From contig NZ_CP031337.1 of assembly GCF_003355495.1 (NCBI RefSeq), positions 1,679,001 through 1,743,000 on the forward strand: a DNA stretch of 64,000 bases, in the 5' to 3' direction. The DNA comes from Crenobacter cavernae. Lineage in GTDB: Bacteria > Pseudomonadota > Gammaproteobacteria > Burkholderiales > Chromobacteriaceae. Each line of letters opens with the position of its first letter. Position 1 is the stretch's first letter. Positions 8,417 to 16,504 of the stretch are shown in pieces. Under the pieces are notes generated by a model. It made no database searches, was not told where the DNA came from, and saw nothing but the letters and a program-made list of their open reading frames with translations. The translations under genes were made by a program, and so were the position numbers.

Positions 8417-8454
8417 AAAGCCCCGTTCCGCCTTCGGTGGGAACGGGGCTTTTT
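8417..8454 (+). terminator. Bidirectional terminator after the UPF0114 gene
   Basis: A long AAAAGCCCCGTTCC / GGAACGGGGCTTTT stem ends in TTTT. It lies between convergent genes, and the A-rich left arm lets it serve the minus-strand GGDEF gene as well. Confidence 0.9.
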
Positions 8455-8506
8455 CATGTGCTTCTTTGGAAAAGGGCGAAGGGTTGGCCGAAGGCGCTTC
8501 GCTCCC

Positions 8507-10342
8507 TCACTCCGCGCTGATCACCCTGTTCCGCCCCTGCTGCTTGGCGCGGTACAGCGCCGTGTCGACGTCGTTGATCAGCGCCTCGATATTGTGATGT
8601 CGGGCGGCATCGAGCGTCGCCACGCCGACCGACACCGTTACGCACGGCGCGACCGGCGAGGCGGCGTGTTCGATGTCGAGTTCGGCGACCGCCTCGCGCA
8701 TTTCCTCGGCCAGCTCCTGCGCCAGGTGGGTGTCGGCGCCGGGCAGGATCACGATGAACTCTTCGCCACCGATGCGCGCGACCAGGTCGTTGCTGCGGCG
8801 GAATACCGCGCGCAGCGCTTCGCTGACGCGTGCGAGACAGGTGTCGCCGCGCGGGTGGCCGTAGCGGTCGTTGTACAGCTTGAAGTGGTCGACGTCGCAC
8901 AGCACCAGCGACAGCGGCGTGCGGTTCAGCAGCGCCGAGTCGAACAGCGGGCGCTTGATCTCGTCGAAGTGCAGCCGGTTCGCGAGGCCGGTCAGCGCGT
9001 CGCGCCGCGCCTGGCGGTGCAGGCGCGCGTTGCTGTCCTCGAGGTCCTGGCGCGCGGCCTGCAGCGCGCGCAGCTGGTGGCGGCGCGCCATCACGTTGGC
9101 GAGCATCTCGCCGATCAGGCGCAGCAGCGCGACCTCCTGCTCGCCCCACACGCGCGGTGTCGCGGTGTCGCAGCCGAAGAAGCCGAGCGGTACGTGCGAT
9201 ACGCGCACCTTGACCAGTACCAGCGTCGCGATGCCCAAGAGCGACAGCGTCAGCTGTTCCTGGCCGAGGCCGTGGCTGTCCGGCGTGTGCGCGTCGAGGA
9301 TGACGACGCTGTGACGCGCCAGCTGCGGCACCAGCCAAGGCGAGGCGTCGGCGCTGTACAGCGTCAGGAGCTCGTTCACGGAGCGGCTCTGAGCGGCATG
9401 CCATTCGTGCGTTTCCTGCACCGCGAGCCGCGAATCGAGAATGAACAGATAACAGCGCTGCACGCCGAGAAAACCGCCGATGCGCGCCAGAGCCTCGGCC
9501 AACGTCGCGTCGAGTGCGTCTTCGGTGACGTTGATGAAGCGGGTCGACAGCTCGGACACCAGCTGCTGGAAACGGTTCAGGTGGTCGAGTTCTGCGGTGC
9601 GTATCGCGACGAGTTCGGCGAGCCGGTCACGGTGGGCGGCCAGCTCTTCGCACGCGCGCAGGCCCTCGGCGTTCTTGTCGGCGAGCCGGTCCTGCAGGTC
9701 GCCGAAAGCGTCGACGAGCGCATCGAGTTCATGGCAGCGCCGCGTGTCGGGCAGCACGGCGGCACCGAGGCGATAGCGGCGCAGGTGCTCGGTCAGCGTG
9801 TTCAGCGGCGCGGTGAAGTAGTGATTGAGCGCGAGCGCCAGCAGCAGCGCGACCAGCGCCAGCTGCAGCAGCTGCACTAAGGCGTTCTGCAGCGCCTCGT
9901 CGCGGATATGCGCGTACAGCGTGGCGTAACTCAGCATCACGCGCAGTGTGCCCAGCTTGACCGGTGGGCGATGCCCCAGCATCAACGGCACTTCGACCAC
10001 CCGCGTCGGCTTGACCGTCATCGGCAGGCGAGAGCTCGACAAGCGCTGGTCGGAATCGGTCGTCAGTTCGGCGTAGGCGACGCCGGGATGGGTGGCGATC
10101 GCCTGCAGCGTCTTCTCGGCCGACGGCAGGTCGACGTCCCAGACGTTCTGCGCCAGGATCGGCATGTATTGGTCGCGGATCAGCCGTTCGATCGAACCGG
10201 CGTGCTCGATCTCGGTATGGTAGCCGCGCCAGGTCTGCCAGCCGACCACCGCGATGCTCAATAGCGACAGGCACAACAGCACGCGCCCGACGACCTGCCG
10301 GACGAGCGGTGTCTCGCTGGCCGCGTCGGCGCTGGTGCTCAT
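8507..10342 (-). CDS. Membrane GAF-GGDEF diguanylate cyclase
   Basis: The 611-residue inner-membrane sensor probably makes cyclic di-GMP. In order it has a membrane helix (about residues 18-38), a periplasmic sensing region, a second helix (about 148-166), a HAMP-like and coiled-coil linker, a GAF-like domain (about 260-410) and a C-terminal GGDEF domain with an intact GGEEF active site. An RSND inhibitory site lies five residues before GGEEF, so product feedback is expected. The ATG at 10342 overlaps the stop of an upstream 26-codon leader ORF as ATGA, which supports this start over a longer in-frame one at 10435. The signal it senses is not known. Confidence 0.88.
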   Translation of the reverse strand: MSTSADAASETPLVRQVVGRVLLCLSLLSIAVVGWQTWRGYHTEIEHAGSIERLIRDQYMPILAQNVWDVDLPSAEKTLQAIATHPGVAYAELTTDSDQRLSSSRLPMTVKPTRVVEVPLMLGHRPPVKLGTLRVMLSYATLYAHIRDEALQNALVQLLQLALVALLLALALNHYFTAPLNTLTEHLRRYRLGAAVLPDTRRCHELDALVDAFGDLQDRLADKNAEGLRACEELAAHRDRLAELVAIRTAELDHLNRFQQLVSELSTRFINVTEDALDATLAEALARIGGFLGVQRCYLFILDSRLAVQETHEWHAAQSRSVNELLTLYSADASPWLVPQLARHSVVILDAHTPDSHGLGQEQLTLSLLGIATLVLVKVRVSHVPLGFFGCDTATPRVWGEQEVALLRLIGEMLANVMARRHQLRALQAARQDLEDSNARLHRQARRDALTGLANRLHFDEIKRPLFDSALLNRTPLSLVLCDVDHFKLYNDRYGHPRGDTCLARVSEALRAVFRRSNDLVARIGGEEFIVILPGADTHLAQELAEEMREAVAELDIEHAASPVAPCVTVSVGVATLDAARHHNIEALINDVDTALYRAKQQGRNRVISAE

Positions 10343-10419
10343 GGCGGAAGCGGTAAGAGCGCGGGCGGCAGCGCGCCGGCGCGCGAAAGAGGAGAGAGGG
10401 GGCGACAAGCGTGCAGCAT
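10339..10419 (-). CDS. Putative 26-residue leader ORF coupled to the GGDEF gene
   Basis: A perfect AGGAGG (complement of 10425-10430) sits five bases before an ATG at 10419 and opens a 26-codon frame rich in Pro, Leu and Arg. Its TGA overlaps the GGDEF gene's ATG as ATGA. The GGDEF start itself has no good Shine-Dalgarno, so translation of the leader would deliver ribosomes to it. No function in the peptide itself is apparent. This is inferred from geometry alone. Confidence 0.5.
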   Translation of the reverse strand: MLHACRPLSPLSRAGALPPALLPLPP

Positions 10420-10507
10420 GCAGACCTCCTGCCATTGGCTTTTGCTTGTCAGTGTGGCACAGCGGGCTTCAAGCCGCAGGAGAGGGTGCCTGCCCTTATG
10501 TAACGGG

Positions 10508-10990
10508 CTAAGGCCTGAGGTGGGACAGCGGCATGGCCGTCGTGCGTTTCAACTCCTTGAGGACGAAGCTCGACTTCACGTCGATCACGCCAGGGTGGCT
10601 CAAGAGCTCGTCCATCACGAAGCGCGAGAAGTGTTCGAGGTCTTCGAAGTACACCTGCAGCAGGTAGTCCATTTCGCCGGTCATCGCATAGCAGTGCGTC
10701 ACCTCGGGCCATTGCTGCACCGCGTCGACGAAGCTCTGGATATGCGCATTGCCACGCTTTTCCAGCATCACGCGCACGAAGGCCTGCAGGCCGAGGCCGA
10801 TGCGGCCCGGGTCTAAAAGCGCGACGTACTGCTTGATCACGCCCGATTCTTCCAGCTGCTTCAAGCGCCTCAGGCAGGGCGACGGTGACAGCGCCACCCG
10901 CTCGGCGAGCTCGACGTTGGTCAGCCGGCCGTTCTTCTGCAACTCGGCGAGAATGCGCAGATCGGTCTTGTCTAGGGTCAAGCTTGACAT
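10508..10990 (-). CDS. Lrp/AsnC family transcriptional regulator
   Basis: The 160-residue regulator has an N-terminal helix-turn-helix (about residues 5-60, starting LDKTDLRILAELQKNGRLTNVELAERV) and a C-terminal RAM/AsnC ligand-binding domain with the GEMDYLLQV core near residue 105. It is divergent from phhA across 141 bases that contain an AT-rich palindrome, so it most likely controls the phenylalanine/tyrosine catabolic genes and itself in response to an amino acid. The ligand is inferred from the neighbourhood only. Confidence 0.9.
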   Translation of the reverse strand: MSSLTLDKTDLRILAELQKNGRLTNVELAERVALSPSPCLRRLKQLEESGVIKQYVALLDPGRIGLGLQAFVRVMLEKRGNAHIQSFVDAVQQWPEVTHCYAMTGEMDYLLQVYFEDLEHFSRFVMDELLSHPGVIDVKSSFVLKELKRTTAMPLSHLRP

Positions 10991-11051
10991 GTTTTGTGTT
11001 CCTCTCGCTGACCATTAGCAGTCTATGCCTGTATTTTCGTTTTTTGCAGCC

Positions 11052-11066
11052 ATTTTGCAAGAAAAT
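11052..11066. promoter_or_regulatory. Candidate Lrp-type operator between the regulator and phhA
   Basis: The 15-base palindrome ATTTTGCAAGAAAAT lies in the short AT-rich part of the divergent intergenic region, about 65 bases before the phhA start. Its form (A/T-rich dyad, 15 bases) suits Lrp/AsnC proteins. A weak -10-like TACACT follows at 11083-11088. Confidence 0.45.
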
Positions 11067-11131
11067 TGCCGTTCTCCTTGCCTACACTAGTCATCAAGCG
11101 AGTCCCGTCTCGAGGGCCGAGGAGAAACGGT

Positions 11132-11917
11132 ATGTACACGCTCGACGCCGCCGAACAGCGCGAAGACATGAAGCTGGCCGCTTTGCCAGCCGATCTGGAT
11201 ATCCACAACGCCGCAGTCCCCGTCTATACCGACGCAGAACATCACACCTGGTCGGTGCTGTACGCGAACCAGGAAAAAGTCCTCCCCGGGCGCGCGTGCG
11301 CCGAGTTCCTCGAAGGTCTGCGGCTGATCGACTTCCCGCACGACCGTATCCCGCGCCTCGCCGACATCAGCGACCGCATCGAGGCGTGTACCGGCTGGCG
11401 GCTGACCCGCGTCGACGGCATCGTCCCCGACAAGGAATTCTTCGAACTGCTTTCGCAGCGCATCTTCCCGTCCACCGACTTCATCCGCAAACCCGAGGAA
11501 ATCGGCTACACGCCGGCGCCGGACATGTTCCACGACCTCTTGGGTCACGTGCCGATGTTGACCAGCCCGCGCTTCACCGCCTTTTTCGAACGCTTCGGCC
11601 GCGCCGGCGTGCGCGCGTTCGAACTCGGCCACGACGCGACCATCTGGCTGCCGCGCATCTACTGGTACACCGTAGAGTTCGGCCTGATCCGCGGCGCCGA
11701 CGGCCTGCGCATCTACGGCTCCGGCATCCTGTCGTCGCCGAACGAGGTGATGTACAGCCTGTCGGACGCGACCGACAAACGCGCCTTCGACATCGACGCC
11801 GTCGCCGCGATGCCGTACGACATCTGGCACATGCAGGACACGCTGTTTGTCATCGACAGCTTCGATGCGCTCGAAGCCGACTTCGCGCGCTGGACCGAAC
11901 GCCAGGGCCTCGCCTGA
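11132..11917 (+). CDS. phhA: Phenylalanine-4-hydroxylase
   Basis: The 261-residue enzyme is a non-heme-iron, pterin-dependent monooxygenase turning phenylalanine into tyrosine. The two iron histidines are in HDLLGH near residues 134-139, and the iron glutamate is in YWYTVEFG near 178. The length fits the single-domain bacterial form, which lacks the ACT domain of animal enzymes. AGGAG lies seven bases before the ATG at 11132. It heads a run of five same-strand genes that completes Phe/Tyr breakdown to fumarate and acetoacetate. Confidence 0.96.
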   Translation: MYTLDAAEQREDMKLAALPADLDIHNAAVPVYTDAEHHTWSVLYANQEKVLPGRACAEFLEGLRLIDFPHDRIPRLADISDRIEACTGWRLTRVDGIVPDKEFFELLSQRIFPSTDFIRKPEEIGYTPAPDMFHDLLGHVPMLTSPRFTAFFERFGRAGVRAFELGHDATIWLPRIYWYTVEFGLIRGADGLRIYGSGILSSPNEVMYSLSDATDKRAFDIDAVAAMPYDIWHMQDTLFVIDSFDALEADFARWTERQGLA

Positions 11918-11936
11918 TTTCCCCTGCACCAGAAAA

Positions 11937-11961
11937 AAGGCCGCCCCACGAGGGCGGCCGA
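11937..11961. terminator. GC-rich hairpin between phhA and hppD
   Basis: GGCCGCC and GGCGGCC arms form a hairpin preceded by AAAAAA but not followed by a T-run on the plus strand. It would terminate only minus-strand transcripts well; on the plus strand it may act as a pause or an mRNA-stabilising hairpin. Confidence 0.45.
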
Positions 11962-11987
11962 CCTGTACCTACGCAAAGGAGACCCCG

Positions 11988-13067
11988 ATGAGAATGGAAA
12001 CGATGCTGCAAAACCCGCTGCAGACCGACGGCTTCGAGTTCGTCGAGTACACCGCGCCCGACGAGGCGGGCCTGAAGCATCTGGCCGAGCTGTTCGCGCT
12101 GATGGGCTTCAGCGAGGTCGCGCACCACAAGCACAAGAACGTGCGGCTGTTCCGCCAGGGCGACATCAATTTCATCCTCAACGGCGAGCGCGCCGCGCCG
12201 TTCACCGAGTTCGGCCAGAAGCACGGCCAGTCGGCCTGTGCGATGGCATGGCGGGTGAAGGACGCGGCGAAGGCCTACGAATACGCGCTCGCGCACGGCG
12301 CCAAACCGTACCAGCGCCCGGTCGGCGCGATGGAACTGAACATCCCAGCGGTAGAAGGCATCGGCGGCTCGGCGCTGTACTTCGTCGACCGCTACGGCCG
12401 CGACACCATCTACGACGTCGATTTCGTGCCGGTCGACGGCGTCGACCCGCACCCGGCAGGTGTCGGCCTTACCGAGATCGACCACCTGACGCACAACGTC
12501 GCGCGCGGCCATATGGGCGTGTGGGCCGGCTTCTACGAGAGCATCGCCAACTTCCGCGAGATCCGCTACTTCGACATCGAAGGCAAGCTGACCGGGCTGG
12601 TGTCCAAGGCGATGACCAGCCCGTGCGGCAAGATCAGGATCCCGATCAACGAGTCGAGCGACGACAAGAGCCAGATCGAGGAATTCCTGCGCGAATACCA
12701 CGGCGAGGGCATCCAGCACATCGCGCTGGCGACCAGAGACATCTTCGCCACCGTAGAGGCACTGCGTCAGCGTGGCGTGAAATTCCTCGACACGCCGGAC
12801 ACCTACTACGACAAGGTCGACGCGCGCGTGCCGGGCCACGGCGAGAACGTAGAGCGGCTGCGCGAGAACCGTATCCTCGTCGACGGCGCGCCGGTAGAAG
12901 GTGCCGGCATCCTGTTGCAGATCTTCACCGAGACGGTGATCGGGCCGATCTTCTTCGAGATCATCCAAAGGAAGGGCAACGAGGGCTTCGGCGAAGGCAA
13001 CTTCAAGGCCTTGTTCGAGTCGATCGAAGAAGACCAGATCAAGCGCGGCGTGCTCAAAGCCGACTAA
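11988..13067 (+). CDS. hppD: 4-hydroxyphenylpyruvate dioxygenase
   Basis: The 359-residue non-heme-iron enzyme converts 4-hydroxyphenylpyruvate to homogentisate. The protein shows the two-fold vicinal-oxygen-chelate repeat, and the iron ligands are in DHLTHN (near residue 165), QHIALAT (near 243) and FFEIIQRKG (near 322). AAAGGAG lies six bases before the ATG at 11988. It is the second gene of the aromatic amino acid cluster. The transaminase needed to make its substrate from tyrosine is not in this window. Confidence 0.97.
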   Translation: MRMETMLQNPLQTDGFEFVEYTAPDEAGLKHLAELFALMGFSEVAHHKHKNVRLFRQGDINFILNGERAAPFTEFGQKHGQSACAMAWRVKDAAKAYEYALAHGAKPYQRPVGAMELNIPAVEGIGGSALYFVDRYGRDTIYDVDFVPVDGVDPHPAGVGLTEIDHLTHNVARGHMGVWAGFYESIANFREIRYFDIEGKLTGLVSKAMTSPCGKIRIPINESSDDKSQIEEFLREYHGEGIQHIALATRDIFATVEALRQRGVKFLDTPDTYYDKVDARVPGHGENVERLRENRILVDGAPVEGAGILLQIFTETVIGPIFFEIIQRKGNEGFGEGNFKALFESIEEDQIKRGVLKAD

Positions 13068-13080
13068 TCGACCATCAAGG

Positions 13081-13151
13081 TTGGCCTGACTGAGCGAGGC
13101 TAGCATCGCGAAGAAACGCTAAGCGGAGCATGCGAAACCAGGCTCGGCCAA
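13081..13151. repeat. Degenerate 9-mer pair upstream of hmgA
   Basis: AAGGTTGGCCTGA at 13077-13089 is a decayed copy of the dispersed repeat and faces an intact CTCGGCCAACCTT beginning at 13143. The arms AAGGTTGGCC and GGCCAACCTT still match, across a long spacer. Confidence 0.6.
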
Positions 13152-13175
13152 CCTTTCACCCCCACGGTGACCGCC

Positions 13176-14306
13176 ATGCGCAAATGGATCAGCTTTCCGC
13201 ACAAGGCCGGGACGGTGTCGCGCCAGGCGCACGCCGACTTCCCGGCCGCAGGCATTTACGAGCGCGAGGCCGGCCGCAGCGGCTTTTTCGGCCCCGCCAG
13301 CCACTTCCACCACCGGCACGCGCCGACCGGCTGGAGCGCCTGGGAAGGCCCGCTCAGACCGCGCGCGTTCGACCTTAACGAGCTGCCGCAACAGGGCGCG
13401 ATGCCTGTCGACGCGGCGACGGTGCTGAAAAACGCGCACTGCGACTTCCGCATCTGGAGCCTGGATAAGCCGATGCCGGCGCTGTTCCGCAACGGCGACG
13501 GCGACGACCTGCTGTTCATCCATCAAGGCAGTGGCGAACTGTTCTGCGACTACGGCCACCTGAGTTTCCGCGACGGCGACTACCTGTTGATTCCGCGTTC
13601 GACGATGTGGCGCATCGAGCCGGCCGAACCGGTGACGATGCTGCTGATCGAGGCGACGAACGGCGCCTACCAGTTGCCCGACAAGGGCCTGGTCGGCCCG
13701 CACGCGATCTTCGACGAGGCGATGCTCGACGTGCCCGAGATCGACGACGCCTTTCGCGCGCAGTACGCCGAGACCGAGACGCGGGTCGTCATCAAGCGCC
13801 GCGGCGCGCTCTCGACGGTGACCTACCCGTACAACCCGCTCGACGCGATCGGCTGGCACGGCAATCTGTCGGTCGCCCGCATCAACTGGCGCGACATCCG
13901 GCCCTTGATGAGCCACCGCTACCACCTGCCGCCATCGGCGCACAGCACCTTCGTCGCCGAGCGCTTCGTCGTCTGCACCTTCGTGCCGCGGCCGATCGAG
14001 TCGGACCCGGGCGCGCTGAAGGTGCCGTTCTACCACAACAACGACGACTACGATGAAGTCATCTTCTACCACGCCGGCGACTTCTTCAGCCGCGACAACA
14101 TCAAGCCCGGCATGCTGACCTTCCACCCGTGCGGCTTCACGCACGGCCCGCACCCGAAGGCGTTCGCCAAGGCGCAGACCGCGCCCAAGACCTTCACCGA
14201 CGAGGTCGCGGTGATGATAGACGCGCGCGACGCGCTGGAAACCGGCGACGCGATGGCGGCGGTCGAGTGGGGCGGCTACGTGGATAGCTGGAAGCCGAAG
14301 GATTAA
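13176..14306 (+). CDS. hmgA: Homogentisate 1,2-dioxygenase
   Basis: This 376-residue cupin-fold, iron-dependent ring-cleavage enzyme opens homogentisate to maleylacetoacetate. The iron-site region FYHNNDDYDEVIFYH lies near residues 285-299 and the late histidine block HPCGFTHGPHP near 315-325. It is the shorter bacterial form (about 380 residues) rather than the 430-450-residue form. GGTGA lies five bases before the ATG at 13176; a GTG at 13167 is possible but overlaps that site. Repeat copies flank the gene on both sides. Confidence 0.93.
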   Translation: MRKWISFPHKAGTVSRQAHADFPAAGIYEREAGRSGFFGPASHFHHRHAPTGWSAWEGPLRPRAFDLNELPQQGAMPVDAATVLKNAHCDFRIWSLDKPMPALFRNGDGDDLLFIHQGSGELFCDYGHLSFRDGDYLLIPRSTMWRIEPAEPVTMLLIEATNGAYQLPDKGLVGPHAIFDEAMLDVPEIDDAFRAQYAETETRVVIKRRGALSTVTYPYNPLDAIGWHGNLSVARINWRDIRPLMSHRYHLPPSAHSTFVAERFVVCTFVPRPIESDPGALKVPFYHNNDDYDEVIFYHAGDFFSRDNIKPGMLTFHPCGFTHGPHPKAFAKAQTAPKTFTDEVAVMIDARDALETGDAMAAVEWGGYVDSWKPKD

Positions 14307-14311
14307 TCACG

Positions 14312-14351
14312 AGCTTGGCCGAGCCTGATCCGCCAGAGGCTCGGCCAAGCT
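14312..14351 (+). terminator. Hairpin of paired 9-mer repeats after hmgA
   Basis: AGCTTGGCCGAGCCT (14312-14326) and AGGCTCGGCCAAGCT (14337-14351) form a perfect 15-bp stem with a 10-base loop, followed by TTC. It is built from two inverted copies of the dispersed 9-mer and sits between hmgA and fahA. The short T-run makes it a weak terminator. Confidence 0.7.
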
Positions 14352-14375
14352 TTCACTTCAAGAGACGAGACCCTT

Positions 14376-15359
14376 ATGAAACTCGCCACCTACAAGAACG
14401 GCAGCCGCGACGGCGAGCTGCGCCTCGTCAGCCGCGATCTTTCCCGCTGCGTCGCCGTCACCGACATCGCGCCGACGCTGCAGGCGGCGCTCGACGACTG
14501 GCTCGACGCCGCGCCGCGGCTGAAGGAACGCTACGTAGAGCTCAACAGCGGCAGCCTCGCCGGCGTCGAAGCGTTCGACGAGGCACGCTGCCACTCGCCG
14601 TTGCCGCGCGCCTACCAGTGGGCTGACGGCAGCGCCTATCTGAACCACGTCGTACTGGTCAGAAAGGCGCGCGGTGCAGAAGTGCCGGAAAGCTTCTACA
14701 CCGATCCGCTGATGTACCAGGGCGGCTCCGACGCCTTCCTCGCGCCGCACGCGGCTATCCCGCTGCGCGATCCGGCGTGGGGACTCGACTTCGAGGGCGA
14801 GGTCGGCGTGATCACCGGCGACGTGCCGCTGGGCGCCGATGTCGACGTCTGCGCGAGGGCGATCCGCCTCGTGCTGCTGGTCAACGACGTCACCCTGCGC
14901 AATCTGATCCCGTGCGAACTCGCCAAGGGCTTCGGCTTCTTCCAGAGCAAGCCGGCGACCAGCTTCTCGCCGGTCGCGGTCACGCCGGACGAGCTGGGCG
15001 CCGACTGGCATGGCGGCAAGCTGCACCTGCCGCTGTTGGTCGACTACAACGGCAAGCGCTTCGGCGAGCCGAACGCCGGCGTCGAGATGCAGTTCTCCTT
15101 TCCGGAGCTGATCGCGCACGTCGCGAAGACACGCGAGTTGTGCGCCGGCTCCATCGTCGGCTCGGGCACGATCTCCAACAGCGACCGGCGTGTCGGCTCG
15201 GCCTGCCTCGCCGAGCTGCGCATGATCGAGATCATCGACGACGGCGCGGCGCACACGCCGTTCATGCAGGTCGGCGACACGGTGAGGATAGAGATGAGCG
15301 ACGCCGCCGGCGACAGCATCTTCGGCGCGATCGAGCAGAAGGTGGTCGCCCATGAGTGA
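14376..15359 (+). CDS. fahA: Fumarylacetoacetate hydrolase family protein
   Basis: The 327-residue hydrolase of the FAH fold cleaves fumarylacetoacetate to fumarate and acetoacetate, the last step of tyrosine breakdown. Metal-binding acidic residues are visible in DFEGEVGVI near residue 138, with the following NDVTLRNL and GSGTISN blocks typical of the family. The gene lies between hmgA and maiA and overlaps maiA by eight bases, so the function is well supported by context. Confidence 0.93.
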   Translation: MKLATYKNGSRDGELRLVSRDLSRCVAVTDIAPTLQAALDDWLDAAPRLKERYVELNSGSLAGVEAFDEARCHSPLPRAYQWADGSAYLNHVVLVRKARGAEVPESFYTDPLMYQGGSDAFLAPHAAIPLRDPAWGLDFEGEVGVITGDVPLGADVDVCARAIRLVLLVNDVTLRNLIPCELAKGFGFFQSKPATSFSPVAVTPDELGADWHGGKLHLPLLVDYNGKRFGEPNAGVEMQFSFPELIAHVAKTRELCAGSIVGSGTISNSDRRVGSACLAELRMIEIIDDGAAHTPFMQVGDTVRIEMSDAAGDSIFGAIEQKVVAHE

Positions 15360-16023
15360 CGTGAGCTCGGCCAACCTTGGCACCGAACGGGTGCTGTACG
15401 GTTACTGGCGTTCTTCGGCCGCCTACCGCGTGCGCATCGCGCTCCACCACAAGAATCTGCCATTCGAGAACGTGCCGGTGAGCCTCGTCAACGGCGAACA
15501 AAGGTCGGCCGAGCACCTCGCACGTAACCCGCAGGGCCTGGTGCCGGCGCTCGTCGATCGCGGCGCGACCTTCACCCAGTCGCTCGCGATCTGCGAATAC
15601 CTCGACGAAGCCTACCCGGACACGCCGCGGTTGCTGCCGTCGCATCCGGCCGAGCGCGCCGGGGTGAGGGCGATGGCGCAGCTCGTCGCGTGCGACATCC
15701 ATCCGCTTTGCAACCTTAGGGTGTTGAAGTATCTCGAGGCCGAACTCGGGCAGGACGCCGACGGCAAGAAGGCGTGGGTCGCGCGCTGGCTGCACGACGG
15801 TCTCGCGGCCTTGGAGACGTTGGCCGAGCCGGTCGCCGGCGACTACCTGTTCGGCGACACGGTGACGCTGGCCGACGTCTTTCTCGCGCCGCAGCTCTAC
15901 AACGCGCGCCGCTTCGACGCCGACCTCGCGCCTTACCCGCTGTTGCGCCGTATCGACGAAACCCTGGCCGAGCTGCCGTCTTTCCAGGCCGCCGAACCGT
16001 CGCGCCAGCCGGACGCGCAGTGA
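15352..16023 (+). CDS. maiA: Maleylacetoacetate isomerase (zeta-class glutathione transferase)
   Basis: The 223-residue glutathione-dependent isomerase turns maleylacetoacetate into fumarylacetoacetate. The zeta-class glutathione motif SSAAYRVRI is at residues 21-29, followed by a thioredoxin-like domain and an all-helical C-terminal domain. The first 13 residues are an extension that contains a copy of the dispersed repeat (encoding SAN), so the repeat may have shaped the N-terminus. It overlaps fahA by eight bases and is the last gene of the cluster. Confidence 0.93.
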   Translation: MSDVSSANLGTERVLYGYWRSSAAYRVRIALHHKNLPFENVPVSLVNGEQRSAEHLARNPQGLVPALVDRGATFTQSLAICEYLDEAYPDTPRLLPSHPAERAGVRAMAQLVACDIHPLCNLRVLKYLEAELGQDADGKKAWVARWLHDGLAALETLAEPVAGDYLFGDTVTLADVFLAPQLYNARRFDADLAPYPLLRRIDETLAELPSFQAAEPSRQPDAQ

Positions 16024-16048
16024 AGCGGAACGGTCATCTTGATGTCAT

Positions 16049-16075
16049 CAAAACCCACCGAAGCGGGTTTTTTAT
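16049..16075 (+). terminator. Terminator after maiA
   Basis: An AAAACCC / GGGTTTT stem with an eight-base loop, followed by further T residues, ends the aromatic catabolic run before the tRNA promoter. Confidence 0.75.
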
Positions 16076-16086
16076 CGGTTGAATAC

Positions 16087-16115
16087 TTGACTCCCGCAAG
16101 TCGCTCTGATTAAAT
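16087..16115 (+). promoter_or_regulatory. Promoter of the tRNA-Phe pair
   Basis: TTGACT at 16087-16092 and TTAAAT at 16110-16115 are spaced by 17 bases and followed by a GC-rich discriminator (GCGTGCC), as usual for stringently controlled stable-RNA promoters. Confidence 0.75.
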
Positions 16116-16144
16116 GCGTGCCTCTGATGCGCGAGCGTCAGGAT

Positions 16145-16220
16145 GGCCAATTAGCTCAGTTGGTAGAGCAGCGGATTGAAAATCCGCGTGTCCTTGGTTC
16201 GATTCCGAGATTGGCCACCA
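16145..16220 (+). tRNA. tRNA-Phe (GAA), copy 1
   Basis: The 76-base gene folds as a cloverleaf: acceptor GGCCAAT / ATTGGCC, D-arm GCTC/GAGC, anticodon stem GCGGA/TCCGC with loop TTGAAAA (anticodon GAA, Phe), T-arm CTTGG/CCGAG with TTCGATT, and an encoded CCA end. Confidence 0.98.
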
Positions 16221-16281
16221 AGAATTTCGCTTCATGCGCAGCGTGAGGCAAATCAGCCGGGAGCGATTCCCGGCCGTCGAT

Positions 16282-16357
16282 GGCCAATTAGCTCAGTTGG
16301 TAGAGCAGCGGATTGAAAATCCGCGTGTCCTTGGTTCGATTCCGAGATTGGCCACCA
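16282..16357 (+). tRNA. tRNA-Phe (GAA), copy 2
   Basis: This is identical in all 76 bases to copy 1, with encoded CCA, and lies 61 bases downstream. Both are probably processed from one transcript that ends at the hairpin about 12 bases further on. Confidence 0.98.
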
Positions 16358-16368
16358 AGCTTCAAGTC

Positions 16369-16397
16369 AAAAGCCCGAACCGCAAGGTTCGGGCTTT
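16369..16397 (+). terminator. Terminator of the tRNA-Phe transcript
   Basis: A perfect AAAAGCCCGAACC / GGTTCGGGCTTTT stem with a three-base loop closes the tRNA unit. Confidence 0.92.
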
Positions 16398-16504
16398 TGC
16401 GTTTCCGCCAGCTTCCCCTCCCCCGGTCGGTTTTTGCCGATTCGAATCCTTTCGCCAGGCTGGCGTGCCGCCGATGAAAACGGGCCGGCATGGCCGGCCC
16501 CCAT

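Noticed and set aside
11937..11961. A true terminator between phhA and hppD
   Set aside because: The stem is followed by ACCTGTACCT rather than a T-run on the transcribed strand, so full termination is unlikely. It is kept only as a low-confidence hairpin.
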